Counted from the first letter of the stretch, positions 8,809 through 18,669 are shown. The stretch is 64,000 nucleotides of DNA from Pyrococcus furiosus DSM 3638 (GCF_000007305.1 NC_003413.1:1724141-1788140); one strand, 5' to 3'. Translations and numbers: made by a program. Notes: generated from the sequence alone by a model not told the origin.

Positions 8809-9408
8809 ATGATTCGCTTCATCCTAGATACCAGCATTTTCGTTAATCCAGACGTAAGGAAGAAGTTTGGGAATACCCCAACTGAGGCCATGAAAACCTT
8901 CCTCAAATACGCTGAGAAGCTCTTTGGAAAAGTTGAATTTTACATGCCCCCTGGGATCTACAAGGAAGTCAAAAACTTCTTGGAAGATATTCCCCCCGAG
9001 ATGGAACTTTACATAATAAAAAAACCTCCAAATGTTCACGATATAAAAATCCCCGCATTCGTAGTCTATGAGCTAATAGAGGATATAAGAAGGAGAGTTG
9101 ACAAGGGACTTAGAGTAGCAGAGAAGGCTGTTAGAGAGAGCGTAATAGACACCAACAACGTTGACAAAATAATACAAAAGCTGAGAAGAAATTACAGAAA
9201 AGCTCTAAGAGAGGGAATTGTTGACAGCACTGAAGATTTTGAGCTTATACTGCTAGCAAAGGAGATCGACGGGATTATTGTATCAGCTGACGTTGGAATT
9301 CTCACTTGGGCAGAGAAGATGGGAATTAAATGGGTTGATGCATTTAAATTTAAAGAACTATTAGATGAGCTAGTAGAAAAGGTTGAAAGTGAAAAGGAAA
9401 GGAAATGA
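8809..9408 (+). CDS. RNA-free ribonuclease P (HARP)
   Basis: A 199-residue PIN-like nuclease of the family once called RNA ligase partner and now known as homologs of Aquifex RNase P, which cleave the 5' leader from pre-tRNA without an RNA subunit. The N-terminal FILDTSIFVNPDVRKKFG carries the first catalytic Asp (about residue 6), and the C-terminal segment DFELILLAKEIDGIIVSADVGILTWAEKMG holds the remaining acidic site. ATG 8809 is chosen because GGTGAGG is at 8799-8805; a longer frame from 8758 would run through the H/ACA RNA. The start lies only about 20 bases after that RNA. Archaea that carry HARP usually also keep RNA-based RNase P, as here (Rpp30 at 40615). Confidence 0.88.
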   Translation: MIRFILDTSIFVNPDVRKKFGNTPTEAMKTFLKYAEKLFGKVEFYMPPGIYKEVKNFLEDIPPEMELYIIKKPPNVHDIKIPAFVVYELIEDIRRRVDKGLRVAEKAVRESVIDTNNVDKIIQKLRRNYRKALREGIVDSTEDFELILLAKEIDGIIVSADVGILTWAEKMGIKWVDAFKFKELLDELVEKVESEKERK

Positions 9409-9410
9409 AA

Positions 9411-9692
9411 TCAGACCTTTCTCTCTAGAACGATCTCAATAGTTGAAGTGTTTGTTGTTCTACCGTCTGCAGTTGGAAGCTCCTCAGTACCGATCTTAAT
9501 CTCCTTAATGTCAACGGTGTCCTTGAGGAACCTGTTTCTGACGATTTCTGCTACATCAACAGCTCTGCTAATAGCCCTACCACGGGCCTTTATTGAGACC
9601 TCCTTTGCTCCCTCGTTGAACTGGGTTATTACGGCTAGGACATAGTTCATAACAGGCTTCTTTCCAATGTAAACAACGTGCTCCTCAGCCAT
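9411..9692 (-). CDS. albA: Chromatin protein Alba
   Basis: A 93-residue DNA- and RNA-binding chromatin protein. Family hallmarks are [20 protein letters not shown] at residues 7-26 (including the Lys region that is acetylated in Sulfolobus), [24 protein letters not shown] and a beta-hairpin with [20 protein letters not shown] that grips the minor groove. GGAGGTG precedes the ATG. Convergent with the HARP gene, 2 bases apart. It may coat chromatin or participate in RNA metabolism. Confidence 0.96.
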   Translation of the reverse strand: MAEEHVVYIGKKPVMNYVLAVITQFNEGAKEVSIKARGRAISRAVDVAEIVRNRFLKDTVDIKEIKIGTEELPTADGRTTNTSTIEIVLERKV

Positions 9693-9794
9693 CTCTTGCC
9701 ACCTCCTGAGTTTGTCATCAACGAAATGTTGAGATACAGTTAAATACTTTTCGGTCAGCGTCCAAATTAATGTTGAAGAAAAAGGTAAAGGAAA

Positions 9795-12185
9795 TCAGCC
9801 TCTGGCCTGCTTGAACTTCTCTTGGACTTTGAGGTAGTATTCCATGGTTTCTTTACTTACTGAAGGTCCAATCTTCTTTAATGCCTCTTCAAAGTCCTTC
9901 ATTGTTACCTTAGCCACTTTCCTTATTTCGTCAGCTTTCATGCCTTCCTTGATTATTCCTTGCTCAAGGGCCCTTCTCATGGCATTTAGTGCTGCTTCTC
10001 GGCAGACTGCTGCTATGTCTGCACCAGTGTAACCTTCAGTCCTCCTGGCCAACTCTTTCAAGTCAACGTCATCAGCCAATGGCATGCCCCTAGTGTGAAC
10101 CTTGAAAATCTCAAGCCTAGCCTTCTCATCAGGAGCTGGAACTAAAATAAGCCTATCAAAACGCCCAGGCCTCAACAAAGCCGGATCAATAATATCCGGC
10201 CTATTAGTAGCACCAATAACCACAACACCACTATTCTCCACTATACCATCCATTTCTGTCAGTAGCTGGTTGATTATTCTGTCGGTTACTCTATTGACAT
10301 CAGTTCCTCTTGTTGGTGCGATTGCGTCGATTTCGTCTATGAAGATTATTGCTGGGGCTGCTTGTCTGGCTTTTCTGAAGATTTCCCTAATCCTCTTCTC
10401 ACTCTCACCAACCCACTTACTCAAAACCTCAGGCCCACGAATGGCAATAAAATTAGCCTGACTCTCAGTAGCAACAGCCTTAGCCAGCAAAGTCTTACCA
10501 GTCCCAGGAGGACCATACAACAAAATCCCCTTAGGCGGAGTTATTCCAAATGCCCTGAAGGCCTCTGGGTATTTGAGTGGCCATTCTACTGCTTCTCTTA
10601 GTTGTTGTTTTACTTCTTCTAGTCCTCCGATATCGTCCCAGTGGACGTTTGGAATCTCAATGAGAACCTCCCTAAGAGCAGAAGGCTCCACCATCTTCAA
10701 AGCCTCATAGAAATCCCTCCTAGTTACCTTAAGCTCTTCTAAGACCTCTCTTGGTATCGTTTCTGCTTCAAAGTCTATCTTACCCTCTCTTATGAGCCTC
10801 CTCAGTGCTGCCATTGCTGCCTCTCTTGCCAATGCGGCCAAGTCAGCACCAACGAATCCATAAGTAACCTCAGCCAGCTCCTCTAATAGCTTGTCAATAA
10901 GTCTTGCTTTAACCTCTTCATATAGATCTTGGCTTATTCTTTTGAGCACTTGCTGAATTTCTTCTTCTTTAGCCTTGCTGACCTGATCTATTGCCCTGTC
11001 AATAACATCCTTGAACTTCTCCTCCCCTCTTAGCTCTTCGAGAATCTTTAGAACATCATCCTTCCTAAAGTCTGGCTCTATTGGCATTCCTCTTGTGTGG
11101 ATTTGGAGGATTTCCTTCCTACCCTGCTTGTCTGGAATGCCTATTTCTATTTCTCTGTCAAACCTTCCAGGCCTTCTCAAGGCTGGATCAATGGCATCTG
11201 GCCTGTTTGTGGCACCTATGACTATGACCTTTCCTCTGCTCTTTAATCCATCCATTAAGGTCAATAACTGAGCAACAACTCTCTTCTCTACTTCTCCAGT
11301 AACTTCTTCTCTCTTTGGAGCAATTGCATCAATCTCATCAATGAAGATTATTGCTGGTGCATTTTCTTCTGCCTCTCTAAACACTTCTCTTAGTCTTTCT
11401 TCGCTCTCTCCATAGTACTTGCTCATTATTTCCGGACCATTAATTGCAATGAAGTAAGCATTAGCCTCATTGGCAACAGCCTTAGCCAGCAAAGTCTTAC
11501 CAGTCCCAGGAGGACCATACAACAAAACACCCTTCGGAGGCTCAATACCAAGCTTCTCGAATAGCTCTGGGTGCTTTAGTGGAAGCTCTATCATCTCTCT
11601 TATCTTCTCTATTACATCTTTTAGACCACCAATGTCTTCGTAAGTAACTCCTGTTGTTATTCTTTTCTCTACTTCTTTTACAGGTCTTTCACTGACATCA
11701 AAGTCTGTAAATTCTGTAATCTGAACAACTCCAGCTGGCTGAGTTGTTGTTACTACAAAAGTTAGCTCCTGACCAAGAACACCTACCTTAATGTAGTCTC
11801 CTCTAACTACTGGCCTTCCAATTAACCTTTCGTGTAGCCATTCAATGAAGTCCCTTCCAAATCTTATTGGCTCTGTTGGAGCCAATACTACTTTTCTAGC
11901 CTCTTTAACGTCAGCTTTTCTTACAATTACTTCATCGCCAAGTCCAACTCCAGCATTCTTTCTTATTGTACCATCCATTCTGATAATTCCAAGCCCCTCG
12001 TCTTCGGGGTATGCTGGCCAAGCTATTGCTGCTGTATTCTTAGTTCCTATGATCTCAACAACATCTCCTGGTGATATTCCTAGCTCTCTCATCGTTTCCC
12101 TGTCTATTCTTACTATGCCCCTACCAACATCTCTCTGATAAGCAGAGGCAACCTTAAGCTTAACTTCCTTCTTCTTCTCACTCAT
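9795..12185 (-). CDS. Cdc48/p97-type AAA+ ATPase
   Basis: A 796-residue double-AAA unfoldase that probably feeds the proteasome. The order is an N-terminal double-psi-barrel/4-alpha-beta domain (1-175), D1 with Walker A GPPGTGKT near 225-232 and Walker B IIFIDEID near 281, and D2 with Walker A near 560 and Walker B near 618, each followed by arginine-finger GRFDR motifs. D1 carries an extra helical insertion of about 60 charged residues between RGMPIEPD and [13 protein letters not shown]. No intein is present. A 55-bp stretch encoding the Walker A region is identical in D1 and D2. The gene has a Phr-like heat-shock operator upstream, and the next gene upstream encodes Hsp20 under a similar operator. 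Confidence 0.95.
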   Translation of the reverse strand: MSEKKKEVKLKVASAYQRDVGRGIVRIDRETMRELGISPGDVVEIIGTKNTAAIAWPAYPEDEGLGIIRMDGTIRKNAGVGLGDEVIVRKADVKEARKVVLAPTEPIRFGRDFIEWLHERLIGRPVVRGDYIKVGVLGQELTFVVTTTQPAGVVQITEFTDFDVSERPVKEVEKRITTGVTYEDIGGLKDVIEKIREMIELPLKHPELFEKLGIEPPKGVLLYGPPGTGKTLLAKAVANEANAYFIAINGPEIMSKYYGESEERLREVFREAEENAPAIIFIDEIDAIAPKREEVTGEVEKRVVAQLLTLMDGLKSRGKVIVIGATNRPDAIDPALRRPGRFDREIEIGIPDKQGRKEILQIHTRGMPIEPDFRKDDVLKILEELRGEEKFKDVIDRAIDQVSKAKEEEIQQVLKRISQDLYEEVKARLIDKLLEELAEVTYGFVGADLAALAREAAMAALRRLIREGKIDFEAETIPREVLEELKVTRRDFYEALKMVEPSALREVLIEIPNVHWDDIGGLEEVKQQLREAVEWPLKYPEAFRAFGITPPKGILLYGPPGTGKTLLAKAVATESQANFIAIRGPEVLSKWVGESEKRIREIFRKARQAAPAIIFIDEIDAIAPTRGTDVNRVTDRIINQLLTEMDGIVENSGVVVIGATNRPDIIDPALLRPGRFDRLILVPAPDEKARLEIFKVHTRGMPLADDVDLKELARRTEGYTGADIAAVCREAALNAMRRALEQGIIKEGMKADEIRKVAKVTMKDFEEALKKIGPSVSKETMEYYLKVQEKFKQARG
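10471..10525. repeat. 55-bp direct repeat, copy in D2 of cdc48
   Basis: Identical, base for base by eye, to 11473-11527. It encodes the Walker A region of the second AAA domain. Confidence 0.85.
11473..11527. repeat. 55-bp direct repeat, copy in D1 of cdc48
   Basis: Partner of 10471-10525. It encodes the Walker A region of the first AAA domain with identical codons, although the flanking parts of D1 and D2 differ at the DNA level. Confidence 0.85.
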
Positions 12186-12202
12186 CTTTCCTCACCTCAA
12201 TA

Positions 12203-12227
12203 TTTTGATTACCAATGGTTACTAAAA
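12203..12227 (-). promoter_or_regulatory. Phr-type heat-shock operator of cdc48
   Basis: The 25-bp element reads (plus strand) TTTTGATTACCAATGGTT followed by ACTAAAA, an imperfect palindrome matching the element before hsp20 at nearly every position. It lies between the TATA region (12235-12252, minus strand CTTTATAAA preceded by BRE-like CGAAAA) and the start codon, as expected for Phr, which represses these two genes in Pyrococcus and is released on heat shock. Confidence 0.8.
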
Positions 12228-12356
12228 CTCTTAAGGTTTATAAAGTTTTCGATATTGGTTATGATCCAAGGATTTTGAAAATAAAAGGAATTAATTGATA
12301 ATAGAACCAATACCTCCAAAAATATTTCCAAATATCAAGAAAGAAGGGTACTAAAG

Positions 12357-12860
12357 CTATTCAACTTTAACTTCGAATCCTTCACTCTCCTTCTTTGTTG
12401 GGTGCTTCTTTGGAACTCTGATCTCAAGCACTCCGTTGTTGTACTTGGCCTTTGCCTTCTCTGGAATAACTTCTTCTGGAAGCCTGATGGCTCTTCTATA
12501 CCCTGTAAAGTATCTCTCTATTCTCACTGCTCCTTCTCTTTCTAATTCTTTCTCCCTCTTAACTGTGGCCTCAATGTATACTGTATCCTCTGTAACCCTC
12601 ACTTTGATGTCTTCTTTTCTCACTCCTGGAAGCTCTGCCGTGATTACAAACTCATCTCCGTTGTCAAAGATATCAACGAATGGCTCTCTCCAGACTTCTC
12701 CTACTCTCTCCTCATACATTGCTGGCTCGCTCCACCTTCTGTAAGTCCAGAGCCTTGGCCTGCTGAAGAATTCATCGAACATTGCATCAATTTCCTCTTG
12801 TATTTCCCTTATTAGGTCGAATGGATCCCATATGTCCCATCTTCTTATTCTCCTCACCAT
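12357..12860 (-). CDS. hsp20: Small heat shock protein Hsp20
   Basis: An ATP-independent holdase of the alpha-crystallin family that forms large oligomers and binds unfolding proteins. The N-terminal arm (about 1-50) begins RRIRRWDIWDPFDLI; the alpha-crystallin domain (about 55-150) contains FVITAELPGVRKEDIKVRV and the consensus LPEEVIPEKAKAKYNNGVLEI; the C-terminal IRVPKK supplies the I-x-V anchoring motif. I choose ATG 12860 (167 residues) because GGAGGGGGTGA lies just upstream; a GTG three codons earlier overlaps that Shine-Dalgarno. Controlled by a Phr-type operator. Confidence 0.95.
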   Translation of the reverse strand: MVRRIRRWDIWDPFDLIREIQEEIDAMFDEFFSRPRLWTYRRWSEPAMYEERVGEVWREPFVDIFDNGDEFVITAELPGVRKEDIKVRVTEDTVYIEATVKREKELEREGAVRIERYFTGYRRAIRLPEEVIPEKAKAKYNNGVLEIRVPKKHPTKKESEGFEVKVE

Positions 12861-12879
12861 CTCTCTCACCCCCTCCCAC

Positions 12880-12904
12880 TTTTGGTTACCATTAGTTATT
12901 AAAT
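12880..12904 (-). promoter_or_regulatory. Phr-type heat-shock operator of hsp20
   Basis: Reads on the plus strand TTTTGGTTACCATTAGTT followed by ATTAAAT. It agrees with the cdc48 element at 12203-12227 in the shared pattern TTTTGRTTACCAWTRGTTA. The minus-strand TATA (TATTTATAAA, about 12914-12923, with BRE-like CGAAA at 12922-12926) lies just upstream, so the operator covers the predicted transcription start. Confidence 0.82.
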
Positions 12905-13168
12905 TATTTGGGGTTTATAAATATTTCGATAAGAGTAGAATTTACCGAACAATCAAAAATACTCCAAAAAAGACCTTAGAATCTAAAAAGCATTGATTAA
13001 ATTATTTCTAAAGCGTTTTATTTGGTTAAAAGAGAATGCTAGAGGTTTAGCTTTATCAGTGTTTTCAAAAATTATTGTGAATGGAAATACTTATAAACAC
13101 AGCGAGGAGTAAAATAGAAACAGTAAATTCTCTCCACGAAGAGCATAGATCTCCTATAGGTGTTTAAA
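12905..13168. other. Intergenic region between hsp20 and flippase-like gene
   Basis: Apart from the hsp20 BRE/TATA at 12914-12926 and a likely rightward promoter (ATACTTATAAACAC near 13088-13101), I see no gene, RNA hairpin or repeat here. The leader of the rightward gene would be about 45 bases long. Confidence 0.5.
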
Positions 13169-14083
13169 ATGAAAAAGAAAAGATTGTTTAGTCTTATAGC
13201 GTTCTTGATTTCTCTGGCGTATCTTTACAAAAGTATAGATCTAAAGGAGCTTCCAAGCGCAATAAGTGAGGCCAACTATTTCTATCTAACAGTAGCTTTT
13301 CTATTGTCGATTCTCACAGTATTGCTAGGAGCTCTTAGATGGTATCTAGTTATGAGAATGGTTCAGAACACCAGTTTCAGGAGAACTCTTCAAGCCTTTA
13401 TAAGTGGATACTACCTCATGGCAGTTTTGCCTCCAACATTGGGACATATAACAAAGGTAAAACTTGTTGGAGGGGATTATTTTCTAGCTCTTTCTTCTCT
13501 TGCGTTTGGAATTGCAATTGAGATAATTATCGTTCTCTCATTTGCCTTGATCTTGTTTGGGTTCACAAAATTAGGACTTTTTGGTTTGGGTATAATCATT
13601 CTCGCCTTTGTCTACGACAAAATATTCCACAGGGCAGCCCTTATAGTTTTTAAACTTTGGGAAAACCTGGGGCTCAAGAAAGTTCCCAATCTCTTAAAAA
13701 ACTGGTGGCAAAGGCTTTATCTTGGGTGGAAAAAAGCAAAGGAAAGTAAACTAACATTTGTATCAACTTTTTTAATTTCATTTGCAGTAATAATTCTCCA
13801 AGTTTTTGGCTTGGTCTTTGTAGGAAAAGCATTTTTACTGGATATACCAATCAAGAAGGCATTCTATGCTTTTATAATGAGCGTTGTTTTTGCCTCTCTA
13901 AGTGGGATCCCTTCTGGAGTTGGGGCTAACGAATTTGGAATTCTTGTAGGAATTGGCTCTTCTACAAAGGCTGCTCTAACTGCCTTCATCTACAAATTCA
14001 TATTCCAATACCAGTACTCAATAATTGGCGCATTTGTATTCTATAAACTTCTGAGTGGTGGAAATGAAAGTAGCTCTAGTTAG
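13169..14083 (+). CDS. Flippase-like membrane protein (LPG synthase TM / UPF0104 type)
   Basis: A 304-residue integral membrane protein with about eight hydrophobic helices. The arrangement and the C-terminal motif SGIPSGVGANEFGILVGIG match the family of lysylphosphatidylglycerol-synthase transmembrane regions, many of which are linked with lipid or glycan transfer. ATG 13169 follows AGGTG with good spacing; an upstream GTG at 13160 is less likely. It overlaps the following glycosyltransferase gene by 20 bases, so the two probably work on the same lipid-linked glycan. The substrate is unknown. Confidence 0.72.
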   Translation: MKKKRLFSLIAFLISLAYLYKSIDLKELPSAISEANYFYLTVAFLLSILTVLLGALRWYLVMRMVQNTSFRRTLQAFISGYYLMAVLPPTLGHITKVKLVGGDYFLALSSLAFGIAIEIIIVLSFALILFGFTKLGLFGLGIIILAFVYDKIFHRAALIVFKLWENLGLKKVPNLLKNWWQRLYLGWKKAKESKLTFVSTFLISFAVIILQVFGLVFVGKAFLLDIPIKKAFYAFIMSVVFASLSGIPSGVGANEFGILVGIGSSTKAALTAFIYKFIFQYQYSIIGAFVFYKLLSGGNESSSS

Positions 14084-15200
14084 TGATTGGTATTACCCAA
14101 AGATTGGAGGAGTAGCGAGTCACATGCACAATCTAGCAATCAAACTCCGAGAGAGGGGACATGAGGTTGGGATAGTTACGAATAACAGAGTTACAGGGAA
14201 AGAAAAAGAACTTGAAAAGTATGGAATAGACCTCATTAAGATTCCTGGGGTCGTGAGCCCTCTTTTGGAGGTAAACATTACCTATGGATTAAAATCATCA
14301 GAGTTAAATGAATTTTTGAATAATTTTGATGTAATTCACTCTCACCATGCGTTTATGCCACTTGCCTTAAAGGCTGTAAAGGCTGGAAGAACCATGGAAA
14401 AAGCAACACTACTCACAACTCATAGCATTTCTTTTGCCCACGAGTCAAAACTCTGGGACACTCTAGGGCTTACAATACCTCTCTTTAGGAGTTATCTGAA
14501 ATATCCCCATAGGATAATAGCGGTAAGCAAGGCCGCAAAATCTTTTATAGAGCACTTCACATCAGTTTCTGTATCAATTGTACCCAATGGGGTTGACGAT
14601 ACACGCTTCTTTCCAGCTAAACACAAAGATAAAATAAAAGCCAAGTTTGGACTCGAAGGGAATATAGTCCTTTATGTAAGCAGAATGAGTTACCGTAAAG
14701 GTCCTCACGTCCTTTTAAATGCATTCTCCAAAATAGAGGATGCTACTCTTGTAATGGTAGGAAGTGGGGAAATGCTTCCCTTTTTAAAGGCACAGGCCAA
14801 ATTTTTAGGAATTGAAGAGAGAGTTGTATTTATGGGATATGTGCCAGATGATGCTCTTCCAGAAGTTTTTAGAATGGCAGATGTTTTTGTCTTACCCTCA
14901 GTCTCAGCAGAAGCATTTGGTATAGTTGTGCTCGAAGCAATGGCATCAGGAGTCCCAGTTGTAGCTACAGACGTTGGTGGAATACCTGAAATCATAAAAG
15001 AGAATGAAGCTGGCCTTCTAGTGCCCCCTGGGAATGAGCTTAAGCTGAGAGAAGCCACTCAAAAGCTTCTCAAAAATGAAGAATTAAGGAAATGGTATGG
15101 GATGAACGGGAGAAAAGCTGTTGAGGAAAAATATTCTTGGGACAAGATTGTTGTAGAGATAGAGAGAATTTACAGCGAAGTTTTGGAAGAGCAATCTTAA
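14064..15200 (+). CDS. GT4-family glycosyltransferase
   Basis: A 378-residue GT-B fold enzyme. The N-terminal Rossmann half starts with [23 protein letters not shown], typical of acceptors of the phosphatidylinositol mannosyltransferase type. The C-terminal half has [18 protein letters not shown] and the GT4 EX7E-type motif [26 protein letters not shown] near residues 285-310. It is coupled by overlap to the flippase-like gene upstream. ATG 14064 is preferred to GTG 14055. The likely role is addition of a nucleotide-activated sugar to a membrane lipid or glycan; donor and acceptor cannot be told. Confidence 0.88.
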   Translation: MKVALVSDWYYPKIGGVASHMHNLAIKLRERGHEVGIVTNNRVTGKEKELEKYGIDLIKIPGVVSPLLEVNITYGLKSSELNEFLNNFDVIHSHHAFMPLALKAVKAGRTMEKATLLTTHSISFAHESKLWDTLGLTIPLFRSYLKYPHRIIAVSKAAKSFIEHFTSVSVSIVPNGVDDTRFFPAKHKDKIKAKFGLEGNIVLYVSRMSYRKGPHVLLNAFSKIEDATLVMVGSGEMLPFLKAQAKFLGIEERVVFMGYVPDDALPEVFRMADVFVLPSVSAEAFGIVVLEAMASGVPVVATDVGGIPEIIKENEAGLLVPPGNELKLREATQKLLKNEELRKWYGMNGRKAVEEKYSWDKIVVEIERIYSEVLEEQS

Positions 15201-15226
15201 TATATTTTAGCCTTACATCTTCTCTT

Positions 15227-16111
15227 ATGAAACTAGACGTAATATGCATGGGAAATCTCAACTACGACATAACCTTTATGCTAGAAAGATTCCCTGAGTT
15301 CCACGAAAAAGTAAATGCCAAAAAAGTTTACACAGGCTTAGGAGGTTCTGCAGGGAATACAGCAACTTGGTTGTCCTTCCTGGGATTAAGAGTCGGGTTC
15401 ATTGGAGCTGTAGGAAATGATGACTTTGGAAGGCTACACTTGGAATTTTTCGAAAAGATAGGGGTAGATACCAGGGGGATTAAAGTTGTAGATGAACCAA
15501 CTGGAGTTGCCGTAATGATGGTAATTGGAGAAGATAAGAGGATTGTCAAATACCCAGGAGCTAATAGATTTAAGGAAGTAAAGGAAAATTACCTAAAGCT
15601 CGCAAGACACCTTCACCTTTCTTCAAACCCTCTTCCACTTGTTGAAAAGGCCGTAAATTTAGCCAAAAATCTTGGTCTAACAGTGTCCTTCGACCCAGGT
15701 GAAATGGAGGTTCCTAAGCATATTGAAGAAAAGATTGACATTCTAATGATGAATGAAGACGAATTCAAGAGGAAGTACGGAAGCTTAGAAAAAATAACGG
15801 AGTTAAAGTCCAGAATAGCTATAGCAACTCTCAATGGTGGTGGAGCTTTAGTTAGGGATGAGAATGGAAATGTTTATGAGATAAGAGGACTATCTGCAAA
15901 GGCCATCGATACAACTGGTGGAGGAGATTCCTTCGATGCTGGATTTATCTACGGCTATCTAAATGGATGGGATGTAAAGGATTCTGCCAAACTCGGAATG
16001 TTACTCGCCTATCTAACTGTCCAAAAGGTGGGAGCGAGAAGTGCAGTAATTCCACTGGATGAAGTCAAAAAGATAGCAAAAGAGCTGGGCCTAGATCTAC
16101 CATTTCAATAA
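15227..16111 (+). CDS. PfkB-family sugar or nucleoside kinase
   Basis: A 294-residue ribokinase-fold enzyme. The N-terminal signature [30 protein letters not shown] is near residues 39-68 and the C-terminal anion-hole motif [20 protein letters not shown] carries the catalytic Asp near residue 228. ATG 15227 is taken; a frame opening at 15137 lies inside the preceding glycosyltransferase. A TATA-like TTAATATATTTTAG at 15198-15211 sits about 25 bases before the ATG, so the message is probably leaderless and independent. The exact substrate is open. Confidence 0.85.
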   Translation: MKLDVICMGNLNYDITFMLERFPEFHEKVNAKKVYTGLGGSAGNTATWLSFLGLRVGFIGAVGNDDFGRLHLEFFEKIGVDTRGIKVVDEPTGVAVMMVIGEDKRIVKYPGANRFKEVKENYLKLARHLHLSSNPLPLVEKAVNLAKNLGLTVSFDPGEMEVPKHIEEKIDILMMNEDEFKRKYGSLEKITELKSRIAIATLNGGGALVRDENGNVYEIRGLSAKAIDTTGGGDSFDAGFIYGYLNGWDVKDSAKLGMLLAYLTVQKVGARSAVIPLDEVKKIAKELGLDLPFQ

Positions 16112-16926
16112 CTCTTAAGTCCAATCTCTCTTGCCCTTCTTTCTGCCCACCTGTAAGTGAGAACGCCCAACAATGTGTATATAATTGATATTAAGCTCAG
16201 ATACATTATTTCTCCTGCACTCTTTGACAGCCCCACCAACGCCACTTTTCTTACAGCTTCCGTTGTTGGAGCATAGGGAAGTAATTTTGCCATGATTTGC
16301 AGAGGTTTAGGAAGGATTTTCACTGGATACATAGCCCCACTCAGAGCAAAAACGAGCATTTCTAAGATGTTTACAAATGGCCCAGGGTCTTTTAGATAGA
16401 TAACTATTCCAGCCGCCATAAGTCCAAGACCAATCATTCCAAAGGCTCCAACTATTAACACGATAATTCCCTTAAGCAAATTTACAAAATTAATTTCAAG
16501 GCCAAAGATTACCCAAAATAAGGGAATATATACTCCCAGGTACAAAAGGTCTAGAATTAGCCTAACTACTATACTTCCCAGGAAAAACGTTATTCTTCTC
16601 ATGGGAGCGGCAAAAGAACTTTCAAGGGTTCCTGCATATAGCTCATCAACAATACTCCACACAAAACCACTCATAAATGTCATTCCAAAAGCTAGAACCA
16701 TAAACCCAAGTATTGCAAAAGTTAGATAATCAGAATATCCCGTAAGCTCAGCCAATGCTTCTGAAGTCCTTTTTCCTGTCAACCCAAGTCCAATCAAAAG
16801 AGCATTACCTGCGAAGAAGAATCCCATTAAGATATCGCTAACAAACCACGCCTTATAACTCAAAAATATTTTCCAATTTTTTCTCGCAACACCTTTTAGA
16901 GCCTCAAGTTCTTCAGTAACCCCCAT
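16105..16926 (-). CDS. ABC-2 type transporter permease (second)
   Basis: A 273-residue membrane protein with about six hydrophobic helices in the ABC-2 pattern, ending in a basic tail. It overlaps the stop of the adjacent permease by 14 bases and is last of a three-gene exporter operon (ATPase, permease, permease). The family exports drugs, polysaccharides or natronal-type ions; the cargo is not evident. The 3' end overlaps the convergent PfkB kinase by 7 bases. Confidence 0.85.
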   Translation of the reverse strand: MGVTEELEALKGVARKNWKIFLSYKAWFVSDILMGFFFAGNALLIGLGLTGKRTSEALAELTGYSDYLTFAILGFMVLAFGMTFMSGFVWSIVDELYAGTLESSFAAPMRRITFFLGSIVVRLILDLLYLGVYIPLFWVIFGLEINFVNLLKGIIVLIVGAFGMIGLGLMAAGIVIYLKDPGPFVNILEMLVFALSGAMYPVKILPKPLQIMAKLLPYAPTTEAVRKVALVGLSKSAGEIMYLSLISIIYTLLGVLTYRWAERRAREIGLKSY

Positions 16927-17716
16927 ATCCCATCATCCTCGTTACTTTTTCTGCCCACTTGAACACTGCCAAGCTTATCGCCCAATAAACAGGAAGGAGA
17001 ATGAGCATGGCTGTTATTTCATTAACTACAGATGAATAGCTCAATCCAATAAAAATCTTCCTAACGGCACTAGTTGCGTGAGTTAGGGGAATAATCCAAG
17101 AAATCTTCCTCACAATTTCAGGTAACGTGGATAGGGGAAAGAAAACTCCAGAAAGGAAGAGAATAACAAATTCAAAGATATTAGCTAGGGGGCCAATATT
17201 TTTGAGCATCATAACTAAGCCAGCAAAAACTATTCCAAATCCGAGGAAAGTTACGAAGGCAAGCGCTATTATTGGGATAGCTTTTGCAACATAGATTGCA
17301 GAGACTTTTATATCAAAAATTACGACGCCAAGGGCAAATACCAGGAGCATTATAATAGAATCCATCATCATCCAAGAAATTGCAAGACCCATTATCATTT
17401 TTAAAATTCCAATTGGAGCCATGACATTGCTTTCGAAGGTTCCCCTCTGAAGCTCTCTTCTAACTCCCCATACGGAGGCTTCCATAGGAGAAACTGAGAC
17501 CCACCAAAGAACATATCCAATAAGAACATAAGTTGGATAATCCCCAACTCCTGTAGCTTCCTCTAATAGTCTAGAGAATCTACCTCCTAAAATAGCCTGG
17601 CCAAAGTAAACGAACTGTAGGAGAAATACTAACCCAACTAAAATTGAGCTTATTACCCTTAAAGGATACCTAAAGAACATCCTGAATTCTTTGTCAATTA
17701 TGGCCAAGAGGCTCAA
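16913..17716 (-). CDS. ABC-2 type transporter permease (first)
   Basis: A 267-residue, six-helix permease homologous in layout to its neighbour (both have RxxxRRELxxGTxESxxxAP-like amphipathic segments near residues 85-100: VRRELQRGTFESNVMAPIG here). The start is a TTG at 17716 that overlaps the end of the ATPase gene by 4 bases, indicating coupled translation. Probably heterodimerises with the second permease. Confidence 0.85.
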   Translation of the reverse strand: MSLLAIIDKEFRMFFRYPLRVISSILVGLVFLLQFVYFGQAILGGRFSRLLEEATGVGDYPTYVLIGYVLWWVSVSPMEASVWGVRRELQRGTFESNVMAPIGILKMIMGLAISWMMMDSIIMLLVFALGVVIFDIKVSAIYVAKAIPIIALAFVTFLGFGIVFAGLVMMLKNIGPLANIFEFVILFLSGVFFPLSTLPEIVRKISWIIPLTHATSAVRKIFIGLSYSSVVNEITAMLILLPVYWAISLAVFKWAEKVTRMMGYGGY

Positions 17717-18669
17717 TCTCTAAGCCCCCTACCAGTGAGCTTTATGAAGACATCTTCTAGAGTGGGCTCCTCCACTTCAACGGAGAGAACCTTCGCATTA
17801 TTTTTGACCAAAAACTCCACTAACCTGGGAATTTCTTCCTCATCAATGCTTCCCCTAAGAATCGCGACCCCTTCTTGCTCTTCAACCTTTGCCAATCCAA
17901 AAGGATTACTGCCAGGATAATTTCGTACCTTAACTTCCACTATTGTATTATCCCTCACCATCTTTTTCAGGCCTTCAGGAGTATCAAGGGCTATAATCCT
18001 TCCATGGTCAATTATTGCTATCCTATCACAAAGTTCCTCAGCCTCCTGCATGTAATGAGTTGTTAGAAGAACTGTTTTTCCTTCTTCGTCAACCAATTTT
18101 CTCACAAGTTCTCTAACGAAAACAGCGCTCTGCACATCTAGCCCCAAGGTTGGCTCATCTAAGAAGAGAACCTCAGGGTCATTTATGAGGGCTTTAGCTA
18201 TGGCAAGCCTTTGCTTCATCCCCCTAGAATAGTTCATTACAAGATCATTCCTCCTCTCCCAAAGCCCCACCATTTCAAGAAGTTCCTTTATTCTTTTCTC
18301 AGCTTCTCTCCTGGGAACATAGTAAATACTCGCAAAGTATCTAAGGTTTTCATAACCCGACAAACGCCAGTAAAGTGTCCTCTCACCTTCTGCAACTAGA
18401 TTTATTCTCCTTCTAATCTCTCTGGGTTCTTTAACTACGTCATAACCCAAAACTTTGGCAACTCCAGAAGTTGGTTCAAGTAGAGTTGTAAGAATTTTTA
18501 TGGTAGTAGTCTTCCCAGCTCCATTTGGCCCTAAAAGGCCAAAAAGTTCACCCTTCTTTACGCTAAATGTTATCCCCTTAAGGGCCTCAAAGTATTCGAC
18601 TTTTCTGAAGGGAAGAGGAATCTTTTTGGGATAAAGTTTTCTTAGATCCTTTACTTCAACAACTTTCAT
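17713..18669 (-). CDS. ABC-2 exporter ATPase (DrrA/CcmA type)
   Basis: A 318-residue ABC ATPase. Walker A is GPNGAGKTTT near residues 47-56, the signature is NYSRGMKQRLAIAKAL, Walker B is VLFLDEPTLGLD and the H-loop is LLTTHYMQEAEELCD. The last 80 residues form the DrrA-type regulatory tail. It drives export through the two permeases encoded downstream. First gene of the leftward operon; the promoter lies in 18670-18734. Confidence 0.93.
   Translation of the reverse strand: MKVVEVKDLRKLYPKKIPLPFRKVEYFEALKGITFSVKKGELFGLLGPNGAGKTTTIKILTTLLEPTSGVAKVLGYDVVKEPREIRRRINLVAEGERTLYWRLSGYENLRYFASIYYVPRREAEKRIKELLEMVGLWERRNDLVMNYSRGMKQRLAIAKALINDPEVLFLDEPTLGLDVQSAVFVRELVRKLVDEEGKTVLLTTHYMQEAEELCDRIAIIDHGRIIALDTPEGLKKMVRDNTIVEVKVRNYPGSNPFGLAKVEEQEGVAILRGSIDEEEIPRLVEFLVKNNAKVLSVEVEEPTLEDVFIKLTGRGLRD

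Noticed and set aside
9693-9794. Possible C/D RNA between alba and cdc48
   Set aside because: TGATGA and CTGA occur on the minus strand but in the wrong order (D before C) and without C'/D' partners.
10102-10461. Long frame opposite cdc48
   Set aside because: Shadow of the AAA domain codons; Ser-rich translation without motifs.
9795-12185. Intein in cdc48
   Set aside because: The extra D1 segment is short, helical and lacks splicing-motif residues (no Cys/Ser...HN).
12436-12744. Long frame opposite hsp20
   Set aside because: Shadow frame created by the codon pattern of hsp20; no promoter or family-like motif.
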